From the NCBI GenBank assembly GCA_021292165.1, contig JAHFWL010001321.1:762501-826500 (forward strand): 64,000 nucleotides of DNA. Reading direction: 5' to 3'. Each line of letters begins with the position of its first letter. The first letter of the stretch is position 1. Position numbers and translations under genes: made by a program. The DNA is from Shinisaurus crocodilurus. Taxonomy: Eukaryota; Chordata; Lepidosauria; Squamata; Shinisauridae. Of the stretch, positions 42,385-52,188 are shown in pieces. The notes beneath the pieces are model-generated. The model was not told the DNA's origin and did no database searches. It worked only from the letters and a program-made list of their open reading frames with translations.

Positions 42385-42660
42385 TATATATCCAAGGAGC
42401 TCAAGGGGGAAGACGTGGTTCTTCCCCCATTTATCTTCACAACGACCCTGTGAGGTAGGCTAGGCAGAGAGCAAGCAAGAGAGAGCTAGGAGCTGGCTCA
42501 AGGTCACCCAGTGGGGCACTCTCTAACCTAGCCTTCCCCAACCTGGTGCCATTCAGCTAGCTGGAGGATGATGGGAACTGAAGTCCAACACATTTGGAGG
42601 GCACCAGGTTGGGGTAAGGCTGCTCTAACCACTATGCAACACTGCCTATCCCCAAGGTCT
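42385..42660 (-). mobile_element. Sauria-type tRNA SINE, split by hairpin element
   Basis: Antisense body 'cttcacaacgaccctgtgaggtaggctaggcag...aaggtcacccag' runs to 'ctctctaacc' (42530). The tRNA head resumes at 'ctctaaccactatgcaacactgcc' (42625). Confidence 0.7.
42531..42624. mobile_element. hAT-type hairpin in a SINE with 8-bp duplication
   Basis: Element 'tagccttccccaacctggtgcc...ggcaccaggttggggtaaggctg' is flanked by CTCTAACC on both sides. The insertion position within the SINE matches that at 17118. Confidence 0.75.
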
Positions 42661-43480
42661 GCAGATCTAGTTGCGTTTAGAGGCAGAGATGCAGTACCAG
42701 TAAGAGAAGGTTGGCAACCATATTGGAGGAGCATATTCCAGATTACCTAAAACATTTTGGTTATCCTCTTATACTATTTTCCTCCAAGAAGAAGCATAAA
42801 CCATGATGAGGCTTAACAATCAGTCAGAGTCAATGGTCACTACTAGGATGGACAGTTGCTGTCCCAGTTGTCTGAACAGGAGACTGAAATTGTGTGGAAA
42901 TAACTGAGGCCGGTGGGTGGGGTGGGGAAATAACATTATGGGTTGATGAAAGAAGAAAGCCCATGTTTTAGCGGGAAAGGTGCCCTTCAGGGATAGCACT
43001 CTGAACATGCCTAAGGGCACTTTTAAAAAAAAGGTGCTCTGCACATGCTAAGAGGTGCTTTTCTCTAAAAAAAAAAACAAAAAAAAACCATTCAGCTTCA
43101 AGATGTTGCCCTGCTGTGCTCAAAAATTACAGGGCTCAGACAGGTTTGTGAGGGGTCATGATCTGACTAAAAATGGGAGGAGTTGGGGCTTGTGGATTTA
43201 ATTAAGGGCCCCCATCCCTTCCCCATAATTTCAGCACTCTGTACATGCCCATTGGCATTGATTTAAAAAAATAATAATCTCAGAAGACACTATGTACACA
43301 TTAAAAGGAAGATCCTTTGAAAGAGAGAGAGAGAAACCCTTTGTTCTGCCCAGGCACTTTGCACACGCTCAGAGGTGCTCAGCCTACAACGCCTTAATTT
43401 TTGAAAGCAAAAGGCAGTAACTCACCTAGCTTGCCAGAGACACCATTCTATTTGAGGCTGACACAGGTCGGACATATAAA
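42661..43480. other. no gene recognised
   Basis: No conserved frame. A-rich tracts near 43070-43090 and a GA-repeat near 43321-43335 are present. Confidence 0.45.
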
Positions 43481-43621
43481 TTGGCCTTCCCCAACCTGGT
43501 GCCCTCCAGATGGGTTCAACTACCATCATCTCCAGCCAGCATGGCCCTAGGCCGCGCTGCCTGGGAATGATGGGGTTTGTGGTCCAAGTCATCTAGAGGG
43601 CACCAGGTTGGAGAAGCCTGA
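43481..43621. repeat. hairpin element (CAACCTGGTGCC family)
   Basis: 'ggccttccccaacctggtgccctccagatgggttcaac' and 'gtccaagtcatctagagggcaccaggttggagaagcctg'. The flanks ATATAAAT and ATATAAAC are close to an 8-bp duplication. Confidence 0.7.
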
Positions 43622-44590
43622 TATAAACGGGGAGCGGGGGATTATTTTTCCTGCTTGCCTTATGTTCCTCTGCCATCCTGGCTATATTCACAATCTGGGC
43701 AGCTAAAGAGCGGCTTCTTTCCACCCACCCTTACAAGCGAATTGGGTGGTGTTCATTCTGGGAGGAGATCAGAGTTCGAGGCAACGAGGCTGGTAGTGGA
43801 AAAAGAGGGATCCAGCCAGGTAGAGATGGGGGTGGGGGTGCTTAAGGAACAGGGTGAAGAAGCAATTCAACTGCTCCCCAAAAGCCTCTGTTGTCTCCCT
43901 CTTGAGGTTGTACAACTTCAAAACATGGGTATGAGGATAGCACACTCTTCCCCACCTCAAGACGAATATTCACGGCATGTGGAAAGCTAGCAGCTCAGGG
44001 AGTAGCCTAGCCTTCTCCCTGATGAGCTTCCTTTCCAGCTGTGTGGAGGTTCTGACATGGGAAAGCTCCAGACATGCTCTACATATATATGCACACTCCT
44101 ACTACTTCCATCAACCTGCAGCCTTCAGCCGAATTTCATGCTGCATTTGGCCGAATTTCAAAACCCTTCTGCAAACGATCTGTTCAGACCTCTGGCAAGA
44201 ATGATCTGTTCCTCTTCTGGCAGCCCACTCTACAGGGAGGAAGGGGGACTGAGAGAGAAGGGGGTGGCAGGGAGAGAGAGAAAAGAGGGTGGTAGAAAGA
44301 GGTTATCCCTGGAGGAATGCAGCCCTCAAAGAGAAAGAAGTTCTCCACCTTTGCTTTAGGACCTGGGCTGGAAGGGCCAGCATGGTCGGGCACTTGCTGA
44401 GGGCCCACACCCAGACCAGGGTCCCACTGACAAGAGCCCCCTAGAGTTGCTCCTCCTCTTCACCGTTACAACCTGCTTGTTCTCCTGCTTCTCACTCTGG
44501 CCCAAACAATGGCGATGGTGAGAAGGAGGAGGAGATGCCATGGCCAACTTGCTCCTGGCTCTGCCTGCCAAGCAAGCAAGTGGTAGCCAT
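43622..44590. other. no gene recognised
   Basis: Several 70-110 codon frames exist on both strands but none has a family pattern. A short GA-rich tract lies at about 44235-44300. Confidence 0.45.
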
Positions 44591-44741
44591 GATTCATAGA
44601 TCATAGAGTTGGAAGGGGCCTACAAGGCCATCGAGTCCAACCCGCTGCTCAATGCAGGAAACTAGAGGAGGGGTCTCCCATCCAAGTAATAACCAGGCCT
44701 GATCCTGCTTAGCTTTCCACGCTCAGACAAGCTGAGCCAGC
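44591..44741 (-). mobile_element. 5S rRNA-derived SINE with CR1-like 3' end, copy 1
   Basis: Read on the minus strand, 'gtctgagcgtggaaagctaagcaggatcaggcc' continues to 'tggttattacttggatgggagacc', matching the 5S rRNA internal promoter region (A box, intermediate element, C box). A 17-bp link follows, then 'tgcattgagcagcgggttggactcgatggccttgtaggccccttccaactctatgatctatgaat', the CR1 3' end. So a Pol III head is fused to a CR1 tail. Confidence 0.85.
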
Positions 44742-44940
44742 GTGAGCCACAGAGGAGGCGCTGGTGACACTGGCGGTGAGGAAGGTGGCCCACGGTGTCT
44801 TGTCCAAGGGCCCTCAGAGGTCTGGAGCCGGCACTGGCTAAAGAGGCAGGATACCTCTGAGCCCCGGGTTCTCATCAGAGTGTGGACAAGACACCAAGGG
44901 ACATGGTTATCTCCATGGCCTGCTTGTGAGCTTCTAAGGC

Positions 44941-45076
44941 AGGGCTCTCCAGCCTTGGGTCCCCAGATGTTGCTGGACTACAGCTCCCAGAATCCCTTGC
45001 CATTAGCCATGCTGGCTGGGTATGCTGAGAGCTGTAGGCCAGCAACATCTGGGGACCCAAGGTTGGAGAGCCCTGT
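44941..45076. mobile_element. hAT hairpin element (CAGGGCTCTCC family)
   Basis: 'cagggctctccagccttgggtccccagatgttgctggactacagctcccagaatcc' pairs with 'gagagctgtaggccagcaacatctggggacccaaggttggagagccctg'. Sister of 19683, with an undisturbed centre. Confidence 0.85.
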
Positions 45077-45085
45077 TCTAGGGGA

Positions 45086-45206
45086 AGGATGGGGCACCTC
45101 CGGATATCGTTGGGCTCCAACTCCCATAATCCCTGGCCATTGGCCATGCTGGCTGGGGCCTGATGGGAATTGGAGCCCAAAATCATCTGGAGGGTGGCAG
45201 GTTCAC
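45086..45206. repeat. hairpin element
   Basis: 'ggggcacctccggatatcgttgggctccaactcccataatccc' and 'gatgggaattggagcccaaaatcatctggagggtggcagg' are inverted arms. Confidence 0.7.
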
Positions 45207-45654
45207 CAACCATGTTCTAGGGCATCTGTTTGGTCGCTGCTGGATACCAAATCCAGACAAGATGGCCTGATCCAGCGAAAAACTGATCATTTGGCCTGGG
45301 GCTCCTATCCTGCCAATTTACGGTAGCTCATAAAACCCTCCGTTCTTAATGGTGAAATTTCAGAGGCTGAGCTTATCTATTCCTTGCAGAGGGCATCCCG
45401 GTGCTTCAACTGAGGCAGGGTTTGCTTTGCTATTTTCTCTTCAATCCCCTTCATTACTCTTTCCCTCAGATCGAAGGACCCTCTTGCCGATTCACACCAG
45501 CTGCTCCTGTCCATGTGTCTAGAGACCTTGAAGGAGAATTCTGTTTCAATGTCTGCGTGAAGCAAAGTGAGCATTCAGTCTGACGACAAGAAGATCTGGA
45601 AAACCCACACAAAGTGAGGCCTCCGTGGCTCGATTTGAAGGCTTGAGAAACAAA

Positions 45655-46245
45655 ATGGCCACCGAATCAGTGATGGCGGCCATCTTGGTTCCCTCTGCCC
45701 ATCTTGCATTGCAGCAGAGGGTAGATCCAGAAGTGAACACAGAAATGGATGAACTGGCAGGCCCCCAAGTGAGGGAGGGATGGGGAAGCCAATCGATGCC
45801 AGATACCAAGTTGTGGGTTCATAATAAGGACTTCCCAGTCCCCTTCGAAGAGGCACCCGATGCCAGCCATTTGCGTCGAGGAGAGCAGGAGATCCGATTT
45901 TTCCAAGGTGAAGCTCAAGGGCCGGGTAACAAAATGGAGATGGAAGATGTGCAAAATAGTGAGAAGGGTGGTGGCGGCTTGGAAGCACAGTGCCAGCATT
46001 TCAGGCGATTCTCTTATCAGGAAGCAGAGGGACCCCGAGAAGTTTGCAGCCAGCTCTGGCACCTTTGCCATCGGTGGCTGAAGCCAGAAAGATCCACAAA
46101 GGAGCAGATCCTGGAGCTGGTGGTCCTGGAGCAGTTTCTGGCCATCCTGCCGCTTGAAATCCAGACCTGGGTGAGGGCAAACAGCCCAGAGACCTGTGCC
46201 CAAGCTGTGGGCGCAGCTGAGGATTTCCTGCTGAGACAACAAGGG
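45655..46245 (+). CDS. SCAN-C2H2 zinc-finger gene C, exon 1 (SCAN domain)
   Basis: 197 codons from ATG 45655 to the donor CAAGGG|GTAAGA, phase 0. SCAN is at about residues 114-193: '[21 protein letters not shown]', '[20 protein letters not shown]', '[21 protein letters not shown]'. The start '[11 protein letters not shown]' resembles gene B's out-of-frame upstream start. A second ATG lies six codons on. The exon is intact. Exon 2 is over 5 kb downstream beyond a nest of transposons. Confidence 0.88.
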
Positions 46246-46306
46246 GTAAGAGTCATGGGTGTCAAAGCCAAAGATGGTGCATTGGGGGCACAGTGACACT
46301 GTAAAT

Positions 46307-46885
46307 CAGAGGTGAGCAACACAGCCCTCAGGCCACATGTGGGGCCACCATGGCTTTTTTTGCGGCCCCCACAACAGAATTTGCTGCCGTGGCAGTGGGG
46401 GGGAAGCAGTGTTTTCACTCCAAAGCAAGGTGCGCTGGGAGTGAGCGCATTATTTGGAAGCAGAATTGTGCTCCTAACAGCCTCCTGGGGACAGGATTCT
46501 GTTCTCCACACGCCTTGTTTTCAAGCAAAATCACTGCTTTTCCCTCACCACAGCAGCAGGTGTAGCAGCAGGGTTGCAGGCCCCAGAGCAGGGCAGTGGC
46601 GGCGGGGGGGGGGGGGGATATTTATTTATTATTACATTTCTATCTTGCCTTTTTTTCCTCTTGCAAGGAACTAAGTCAGCTTACATGGGCCTCCTCCTCT
46701 CCATTTTGTCCTCACAACAACCCTGTGAGGTAGATTAGGCTGAGAGTCAGTGACAGGCCCAAAGTCACCTAGTGAGCTTCATGCCTGAGTGGGGACTAGA
46801 ACCTGGATCTCCCAAGTCCCAGTCTAACCAGTACGCCACACAGTCATTCCCCCCCACACACACACACACACGTTGCTCACCCTTA
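46307..46885. mobile_element. hAT element with 8-bp duplication in gene C intron 1
   Basis: Ends CAGAGGTGAGCAAC and GTTGCTCACCCTTA, flanked by perfect CTGTAAAT (46299-46306 and 46886-46893). It starts 61 bp after the SCAN-exon donor. An antisense SINE sits inside. Confidence 0.85.
46617..46855 (-). mobile_element. Sauria-type tRNA SINE, antisense, nested in hAT
   Basis: 'tttctatcttgcctttttttcctcttgcaagg...ctcacaacaaccctgtgaggtagattaggctgagag...agtctaaccagtacgccacac' is complete in antisense order. Confidence 0.85.
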
Positions 46886-47558
46886 CTGTAAATATAAACT
46901 GTCTTGAAACTCATGTCTCTTCCCCTTCGCCCAGATCTTTGAGACCTATAGATTTTCAGGGTGCTAAAAATTCTCTTTTAACATCTTGCAGCTGAGAGGT
47001 ACTGGTTAAGTACTTGAGTGAGGAGCTGAGTTCCCAAAGTGACTTTTATAAACATGCATTTTCAAAACAGCAAACTCTGAATCTGTGCAAAAAAAACCTG
47101 TTGTTTCAGTTTTCAGGTATGCAGTGTGGCGTAGTGATTAGAGTGCTGGACTGGGACTCGGGAGATCCGGGTACTAGTCCCCACTCAGCCATGAAGCTGC
47201 CTGGGTGACTTTAGGCCAGTCGCTGACTCAGCCTAACCTACCTCACAGGGTTGTTGTGAGGATAAAATAGACTGTAATGAGAAAAGGAGTCCAAGATGGG
47301 TGGGAGTTTAAAAAAAAGGAAATTCTAAAGGCACAATTACAAACAATTCCCACAAGGAAAAAAAAAGGCAGAGGGCAACAGAAGGAGCCAATGTGGCTTC
47401 ACCAAAAGCTCAGAGATTACCTGAAAACAAAAAAGGACACATACAGGAAGTGGAAGGAAGGCTAGGCTACAAGGGAAGAGTACAGGCAGGCAGCACAGAA
47501 CTGCAAGAATAATGTCAGGAAGGCTAAAGCTGAGAATGAGCTGAGGCTAGCGAGGGAT

Positions 47559-47703
47559 TCATAGATCATAGAGTTGGAAGGAGCCTACAAGGCTATCGAG
47601 TCCAACCCCCTGCTCAATGCAGGAAACTAGAGGAGGGGTCTCCCATCCAAGTAATAACCAGGCCTGACCCTGCTTAGCTTTCCACACTCAGACAAGCTGA
47701 GCC
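47559..47703 (-). mobile_element. 5S rRNA-derived SINE with CR1-like 3' end, copy 2
   Basis: Nearly identical to 44591-44741: minus-strand 'ggaaagctaagcagggtcaggcctggttattacttggatgggagacccc', then a CR1 3' end. The host CR1 word 'gcgagggatgctaaaa' is split with only AT repeated, so the target duplication is absent or 2 bp, as is usual for CR1. Confidence 0.85.
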
Positions 47704-48451
47704 ATGCTAAAAGCAACAAAAAAGCTTTCTTCAAATATGTTCATAGTAAAAAGACAGAGGAAAGAAATGGTGGTTCAACTACGCAATGGAGATGGCAAAA
47801 TGATAACAGATGACAAAGAAAAGGCAGAAGTGTTTAATTCTTACTTTGTCTCGGTCTTCTCCCGAAAGAGGGTCTATGTCCGTCCCCCCAGCAGCCCTGC
47901 CCCGCCCGCCGGCCTTGGTGAAGATACAAGCATTGGATTTCCCCACAGTCTTCCAAATGTGGGAGGAAAGTCGCAGACATACGGTATTTTCCTGAACCGG
48001 GCCAGAGTCACAAGAAAAGTTGGATGTTTTAAATTTATCTTCACATGAAGAGTTAGTACACAGGCTTCACACATTCCAGCCTTCAAATTAAAAATTAGTT
48101 TTGGTAGTGGAAACCTGTTTTATCAGGTCATGGTCAGCTCAAAGTATTTTAGGTGCTTACTTTGGGTCCAAGCCACAGGACATAGATCAGAAACTAACAA
48201 TTTAAGCCAAATTGTGGACAGGATGGTGGTGGTGGGAGGAACGGGGAAGAGAAATGGCTGCAGCATAAACTGGTTAAAGGTTTTTTGCTGAAATCTAGGC
48301 GGAGTGTTGATACAGCATCTTTATTGAGTTGAAAAAGCAATTAAAAAAGCAGTTAATAAATAAATAAATGTATGGAGATATTATTTTGTTCTCTTGTTAT
48401 TAGTTTTCCAATAATTTGCACATGATTTCCCCCCGTTTTCTTCTTCTAAAA

Positions 48452-49554
48452 CAGGGGTCTTCAAACTAAGGCCCGCAGGCCACATCCAGCCCGCTGGGTC
48501 TTTTCATCCGGCCCGGCAGCCGATCTAGAGGCTCCCTGCCCGCTGGGAATCCGCCCTGCCGGAGTAAGCCGCTGGGAAGAAAGGCGTGGGGGGAAACCCC
48601 AGAGCGGCGCGCCCGCCAAGCCACTGAGGTGCGCCTGCTCCCCCTGGGGATTAAACAGCTGTTCGGCGCCAGCTGAGAGACGGACCGGAAGCAGGGGCCG
48701 GGAAGGAACACGTGCGCCGGCCGCAGCAAACTCTGTCCTTCGGCCCCCTCCCGGCCCGGTGGGTGGGCGCTCTGCTGCCCCTTCCCGGAAGAGAAGACTG
48801 ATGCAGAGACTATGGGCGGGCCAGCGGCAACGGCGGCTCAACAGCCTCGGCGCGCAGCCTGTCACTGGCCGGCTGGGGCGCCGCGTCGCACACACTTGCC
48901 GCAGGGTTGCCTGGCAATGTGCGGCCCGCTGGCGAGCATTTTTCCCGAATGAAACATCTGAAATCTCCAACCATATCCAGACTAACTGATGCACACTTGC
49001 ATCACTTGTTATACGACTAGCAGTGACAACTATGGAACCGGACATTGGCCATCTTATTAGCCAAAAGCAGGCCCATACTTCCCATTGAAATACTAATAAG
49101 CTTATGTTGATTAAAATTGTTCTTCATTTTAAATATTGTATTGTTTTTTCCTGTTTTTTTGCACTACAAATAAGATATGTGCAGTGTGCAAATCAAGCCT
49201 TTCTATACCTTTTTAAAATTTAATGATTAAATTTTAAAGAGGTATAGAAAGGCTTGATTTGCACACTGCACATATCTTATTTGTAGTGCAAAAAAACAGG
49301 AAAATACAATATTTAAAAAAGTATATTGTATATAATATTTTAATGTATTTCAATTTTAGACAGCAAATTAATTTACAATTAATTTATTATTAATTAATAA
49401 TAACTTTCCATTTAATCAAGTAAAAAAAAAAGGACCCGGGTCCTTTTTTTCCCTTGATCCATTCGTTCATATTTTTTTCAAACTATAGTCCGGCCCCCCA
49501 ACAGTCTGAGGGACAATGAACTGGCCCTCTGTTTAAAAAGTTTGAGGACCCCTG
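48452..49554 (+). mobile_element. hAT transposon remnant with transposase C-terminus
   Basis: Ends CAGGGGTCTTCAAACT and AGTTTGAGGACCCCTG are inverted and flanked by perfect TTCTAAAA (48444-48451, 49555-49562). 1103 bp. The first 450 bp is strongly CpG-rich. Around 48955-49087 it encodes a decayed hAT transposase C-terminus ('RLTDAHLHH...LAVTTMEPDIGHLISQKQ') with one frame change. A large palindrome and a small A9/T-tract palindrome follow. Confidence 0.88.
49131..49317. repeat. large near-perfect palindrome inside the hAT
   Basis: Arms of about 90 bp meet at 'aaaatttaatgattaaatttt' (about 49215-49235). Both contain 'gcactacaaataagatatgtgcagtgtgcaaatcaagcctttctatacc' or its inverse, with one 5-base indel and one mismatch. 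Confidence 0.9.
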
Positions 49555-49935
49555 TTCTAAAATCTAAGTGCGTGTGATGGCCAGGTGCGTGTTATGGAGC
49601 GAAAAATACGTGATTTGAACGAGTTCAAATCTCCAGGGCCCGCCGAACTGCATCCTAGAGTAATAAAAGAACTGGCAGAAGAACTCACAGAACCACTGTC
49701 TATTATCTTTGAGAAATTGTGGAAGGCAGGTGAAGTGCCAGATCATGACTGGAGGAGGGCAAATGTTGTTCCTATCTTCAAAAAGGGTAAGAAGGAGGAA
49801 CCTGGGAACTACAGACCAGTCAGTCTGACATCAATCCCTGGGAAAATTCTGGAGCAGATTATAAAGCAGACAATCTGCAATCACCTTTAAACAATGCAGT
49901 GATTACTAGAAGCCAACATGGATTTGTCAAGAACA

Positions 49936-50088
49936 GGTTCTCAGGATGCAAATTCTTTATTATTTGTTTTCAAGTGGAGGAGCCCTCCACTTGAAAACAA
50001 ATAATAAAGAATTTGCATCCTGAGAACCTGTTCTCCCTCCCTTTTTCTTCTGCATTGCTATTGGATGCTTATCTCCTCCTGATTTTGC
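49936..50088. mobile_element. foldback insertion with perfect 45-bp arms
   Basis: Arm 49936-49980 and arm 49984-50028 are exact reverse complements around the loop AGC. An unpaired 60-nt tail (50029-50088) follows. The host CR1 sequence TCAAGAACA is repeated at both sides (49927-49935; 50089-50097), a duplication of 8 or 9 bp. Confidence 0.85.
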
Positions 50089-50206
50089 TCAAGAACAAAT
50101 CCTGCCAGACGAATCTGATCTCATTTTTTGATCGGGTAACCTCCCTTGTGGACTGTGGGAATGCTGTGGACTCATATATTTTGACTTCAGCAAAGCTTTC
50201 AGCAAA

Positions 50207-51250
50207 GTGCCTCATGATATCCTGATTAGCAAGCTAGCTAAAAGTGGGCTAGATGGAACAACTATCAGGTGGATCCACAGCTGGCTACAGAATAGGACTC
50301 AAAGAGTGCTTATCAATGGTACCTTCTCAAACTGGGGAGAGGTAATGAACGGGGTACCACAGGGCTCGGTCCTGGGCCCAGTGCTCTTCAACATTTTTAT
50401 TAATGACTTGGATCAGGAGGTACAGGGAATGCTTATCAAATTTGCAGATGACACAAAGTTGGGTGGAACAGCTAATACTCTGGAAGACAGAAACAAAATT
50501 CAAAGTGACCTCGATAGGCTGGAGCGCTGGACTGAAAACAACAGAATGAAATTTAATAGAGATAAATGCCAAGTGCTGCACCTAGGGGGCGAAACCAACT
50601 GGCAATTGCACAGTTACAGGATGGAGGATACTTGGCTCAACAATACTACAAGTGAGAAGGATCTTGGAATTGTTGTAGATCACAAGCTGAATATGAGCCA
50701 GCAATGTGATGTGGCTACAAAAAAGGCAAATGCTATTTTGGGCTGCAATAATAGAAGTATAGCTTCTAAATCGCATGAAGTACTAGTTCCCCTATACTCA
50801 GCACTGGTTAGGCCTCATCTTCAGTACTGCGTCCAGTTTTGGGCACCACACTTTAAGAAGGACGTAGACAAACTGGAGAGGGTTCAGAGGAGGGCAACAA
50901 GGATGATAAAGGGACTGGAAACAAGGCCCTATGAGGAGAGACTGAAAGAACTGGGCATGTTTAGCCTTCAGAAGAGGAGACTGAGGGGAGATATGATCGC
51001 ACTCTTCCAGTACTTGAAGGGATGTCACACAGAGGAGGGCCAGGATCTCTTCTCGATCATTCCAGTTTGCAGGACACGGAATAATGGGCTCAAGTTACAG
51101 GAACCCAGATTCCACCTAAACATCAGGAAAAATTTCCTGACTGTCAGAGCAATAAGACAATGGAATCAACTACCTAGGGAGGTGGTGGGCTCTCCCAATC
51201 TGGAGGCATTCAAAGTGCAGCTGGACAGCCATCTGTCAGGGATGCTTTGA
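50207..51250 (+). pseudogene. CR1 ORF2 C-terminal part (reverse transcriptase), open but partial
   Basis: 347 codons remain open: 'GVPQGSVLGPVLFNIFINDL', 'KFADDTKLGG' (catalytic Asp pair), then the CR1 thumb and C-terminal region to TGA at 51248-51250. Upstream, a one-base deletion near 50171 and a Phe-Ser in place of Phe-Asp at the first catalytic motif ('AFSKVPHD'; compare 'AFDKVPHD' near 29100) show that the enzyme is dead. Confidence 0.85.
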
Positions 51251-51489
51251 CTTGGGTTCCTGCATTGAGCAGGGGGTTGGACTCGATGGCCTTGTAGGTT
51301 CCTTCCAACTCTACTATTCTATGGGAGGAGGAGGATTATGTAAGCCGCCTTGGGTTCCTTGTAGGAAAAAATGTGGGATATAGATATAATAAAATACATA
51401 AATAAATAAAATAAGATAAACACTGGATCTGATACTCACCCTGACACCCTTTGCCTTGAATGTGATCTTCTTATATATCTTCCTTTCAG

Positions 51490-51616
51490 GCTGTGCAGCC
51501 GCTCAAAGACATTGCTGTGAATCACCCAGAGGTCAAACTTGTTCCCACGAACCCAGAGGAGAAACAGCCCTGCGAGGTGGACAAGCGTGAAACCAAACCG
51601 GATGCCATCTTCCTGG
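51490..51616 (+). CDS. SCAN-C2H2 zinc-finger gene C, exon 2 (linker)
   Basis: Acceptor TTCCTTTCAG precedes 51490; donor TTCCTGG|GTAGGG follows 51616. The 127 nt enter in phase 0 and leave in phase 1, matching exon 1 and exon 3. It reads 'AVQPLKDIAVNHPEVKLVPT' and ends 'KPDAIFL'. This lies 85 bp past the end of the transposon nest. Confidence 0.85.
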
Positions 51617-51744
51617 GTAGGGATTCCTTGCTGCTGACTTGTTCCACACCCAAATGCTTTGTTTGCTGTGGCTCTCCCCTCTGCTACAAATCCATAGTAC
51701 AAGCACATCTATAGTACAGAGTATCGGATAGGGGAGACCCGGTT

Positions 51745-51950
51745 TGGCAGCAAGGAAAAGCATCTAGGTGTCGTAGTTGATCACAATCCGAACATAAGCC
51801 AGCAGTGTGATGCAGCTGCTTAAAAGGCTAACACAATCCTAGAGGCGGCATTAACATAACCATAGTGTCCAATTCATGGGAAGTAATAGTTTCTCTCTGT
51901 TCTGCACTGGTCAAGCCACATTTGCATTATATATTTCGATGGCAACCTGC
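51745..51950 (+). mobile_element. CR1 LINE fragment in gene C intron 2
   Basis: 'gcatctaggtgtcgtagttgatcacaatccgaacataagccagcagtgtgatgcagc' is the CR1 'LGVVVDHxxNMSQQCD' region, decayed. Confidence 0.6.
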
Positions 51951-52188
51951 AGTGGGGTAGGAGGTAGGCTTGCTTAAACCCCTATTACCATATAGTGCAC
52001 TCCTGTTAGGAGGTGAGGGGGAGAGCCTTCCACATTCCCCTCCGAGTCTGCATGGGACCCTTGGGAGAGGCCCTTCTTTCTATCCTGCCAGCAACTGAAG
52101 CACTGTTGGTGGGAACTCTAGAAAGGGCCTTCTCTGTGACTGCTCCCAGGCACTGGAACTCCTGGTGAAGGGAGGCCCAGCTAACCAG

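Larger units (their letters stand above)
47890..49610. mobile_element. composite DNA element in CR1, split by a hAT
   Basis: CR1 homology stops after 'gagggtctatgtc' (about 47880) and resumes at 'gatttgaacgagttcaaatctccaggg' (49612). Inner ends 'tacggtattttcctg' (47981) and 'gcgaaaaatacgtg' (49600) are roughly inverted, as in some vertebrate DNA transposons. Left boundary and family are uncertain. Confidence 0.45.
47270..51323 (+). mobile_element. CR1 LINE carrying several nested insertions
   Basis: Begins inside ORF2 at 'gtaatgagaaaaggagtccaagatgggtgggag' (like 28139 onward), so it is 5' truncated, and ends 'cttccaactctactattctatg'. Interruptions: 5S SINE (47559-47703), a composite DNA element (about 47890-49610), and a foldback (49936-50088). 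Confidence 0.85.
47124..51405 (+). mobile_element. Sauria-type tRNA SINE split by a 4-kb CR1
   Basis: The tRNA head and body run from 'gtgtggcgtagtgattagagtgctggactggg' to 'gttgttgtgaggataaaatag' (47269). The matching tail 'ggaggaggaggattatgtaagccgccttgggttccttgtagg' resumes at 51324. The CR1 nest fills the gap. Confidence 0.75.

Noticed and set aside
44672..44741. Possible 5S rRNA gene on the minus strand
   Set aside because: Only the internal control region is present, fused to a CR1 tail, with no 5S 5' or 3' ends; it is a SINE.
48480..48900. Possible CpG-island promoter
   Set aside because: The CpG-rich block is internal to the hAT remnant and no host exon begins nearby.
48461..49045. 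194-codon minus-strand frame in CpG-rich sequence
   Set aside because: It lies inside a hAT element with TIRs and duplication; base composition explains the open frame.
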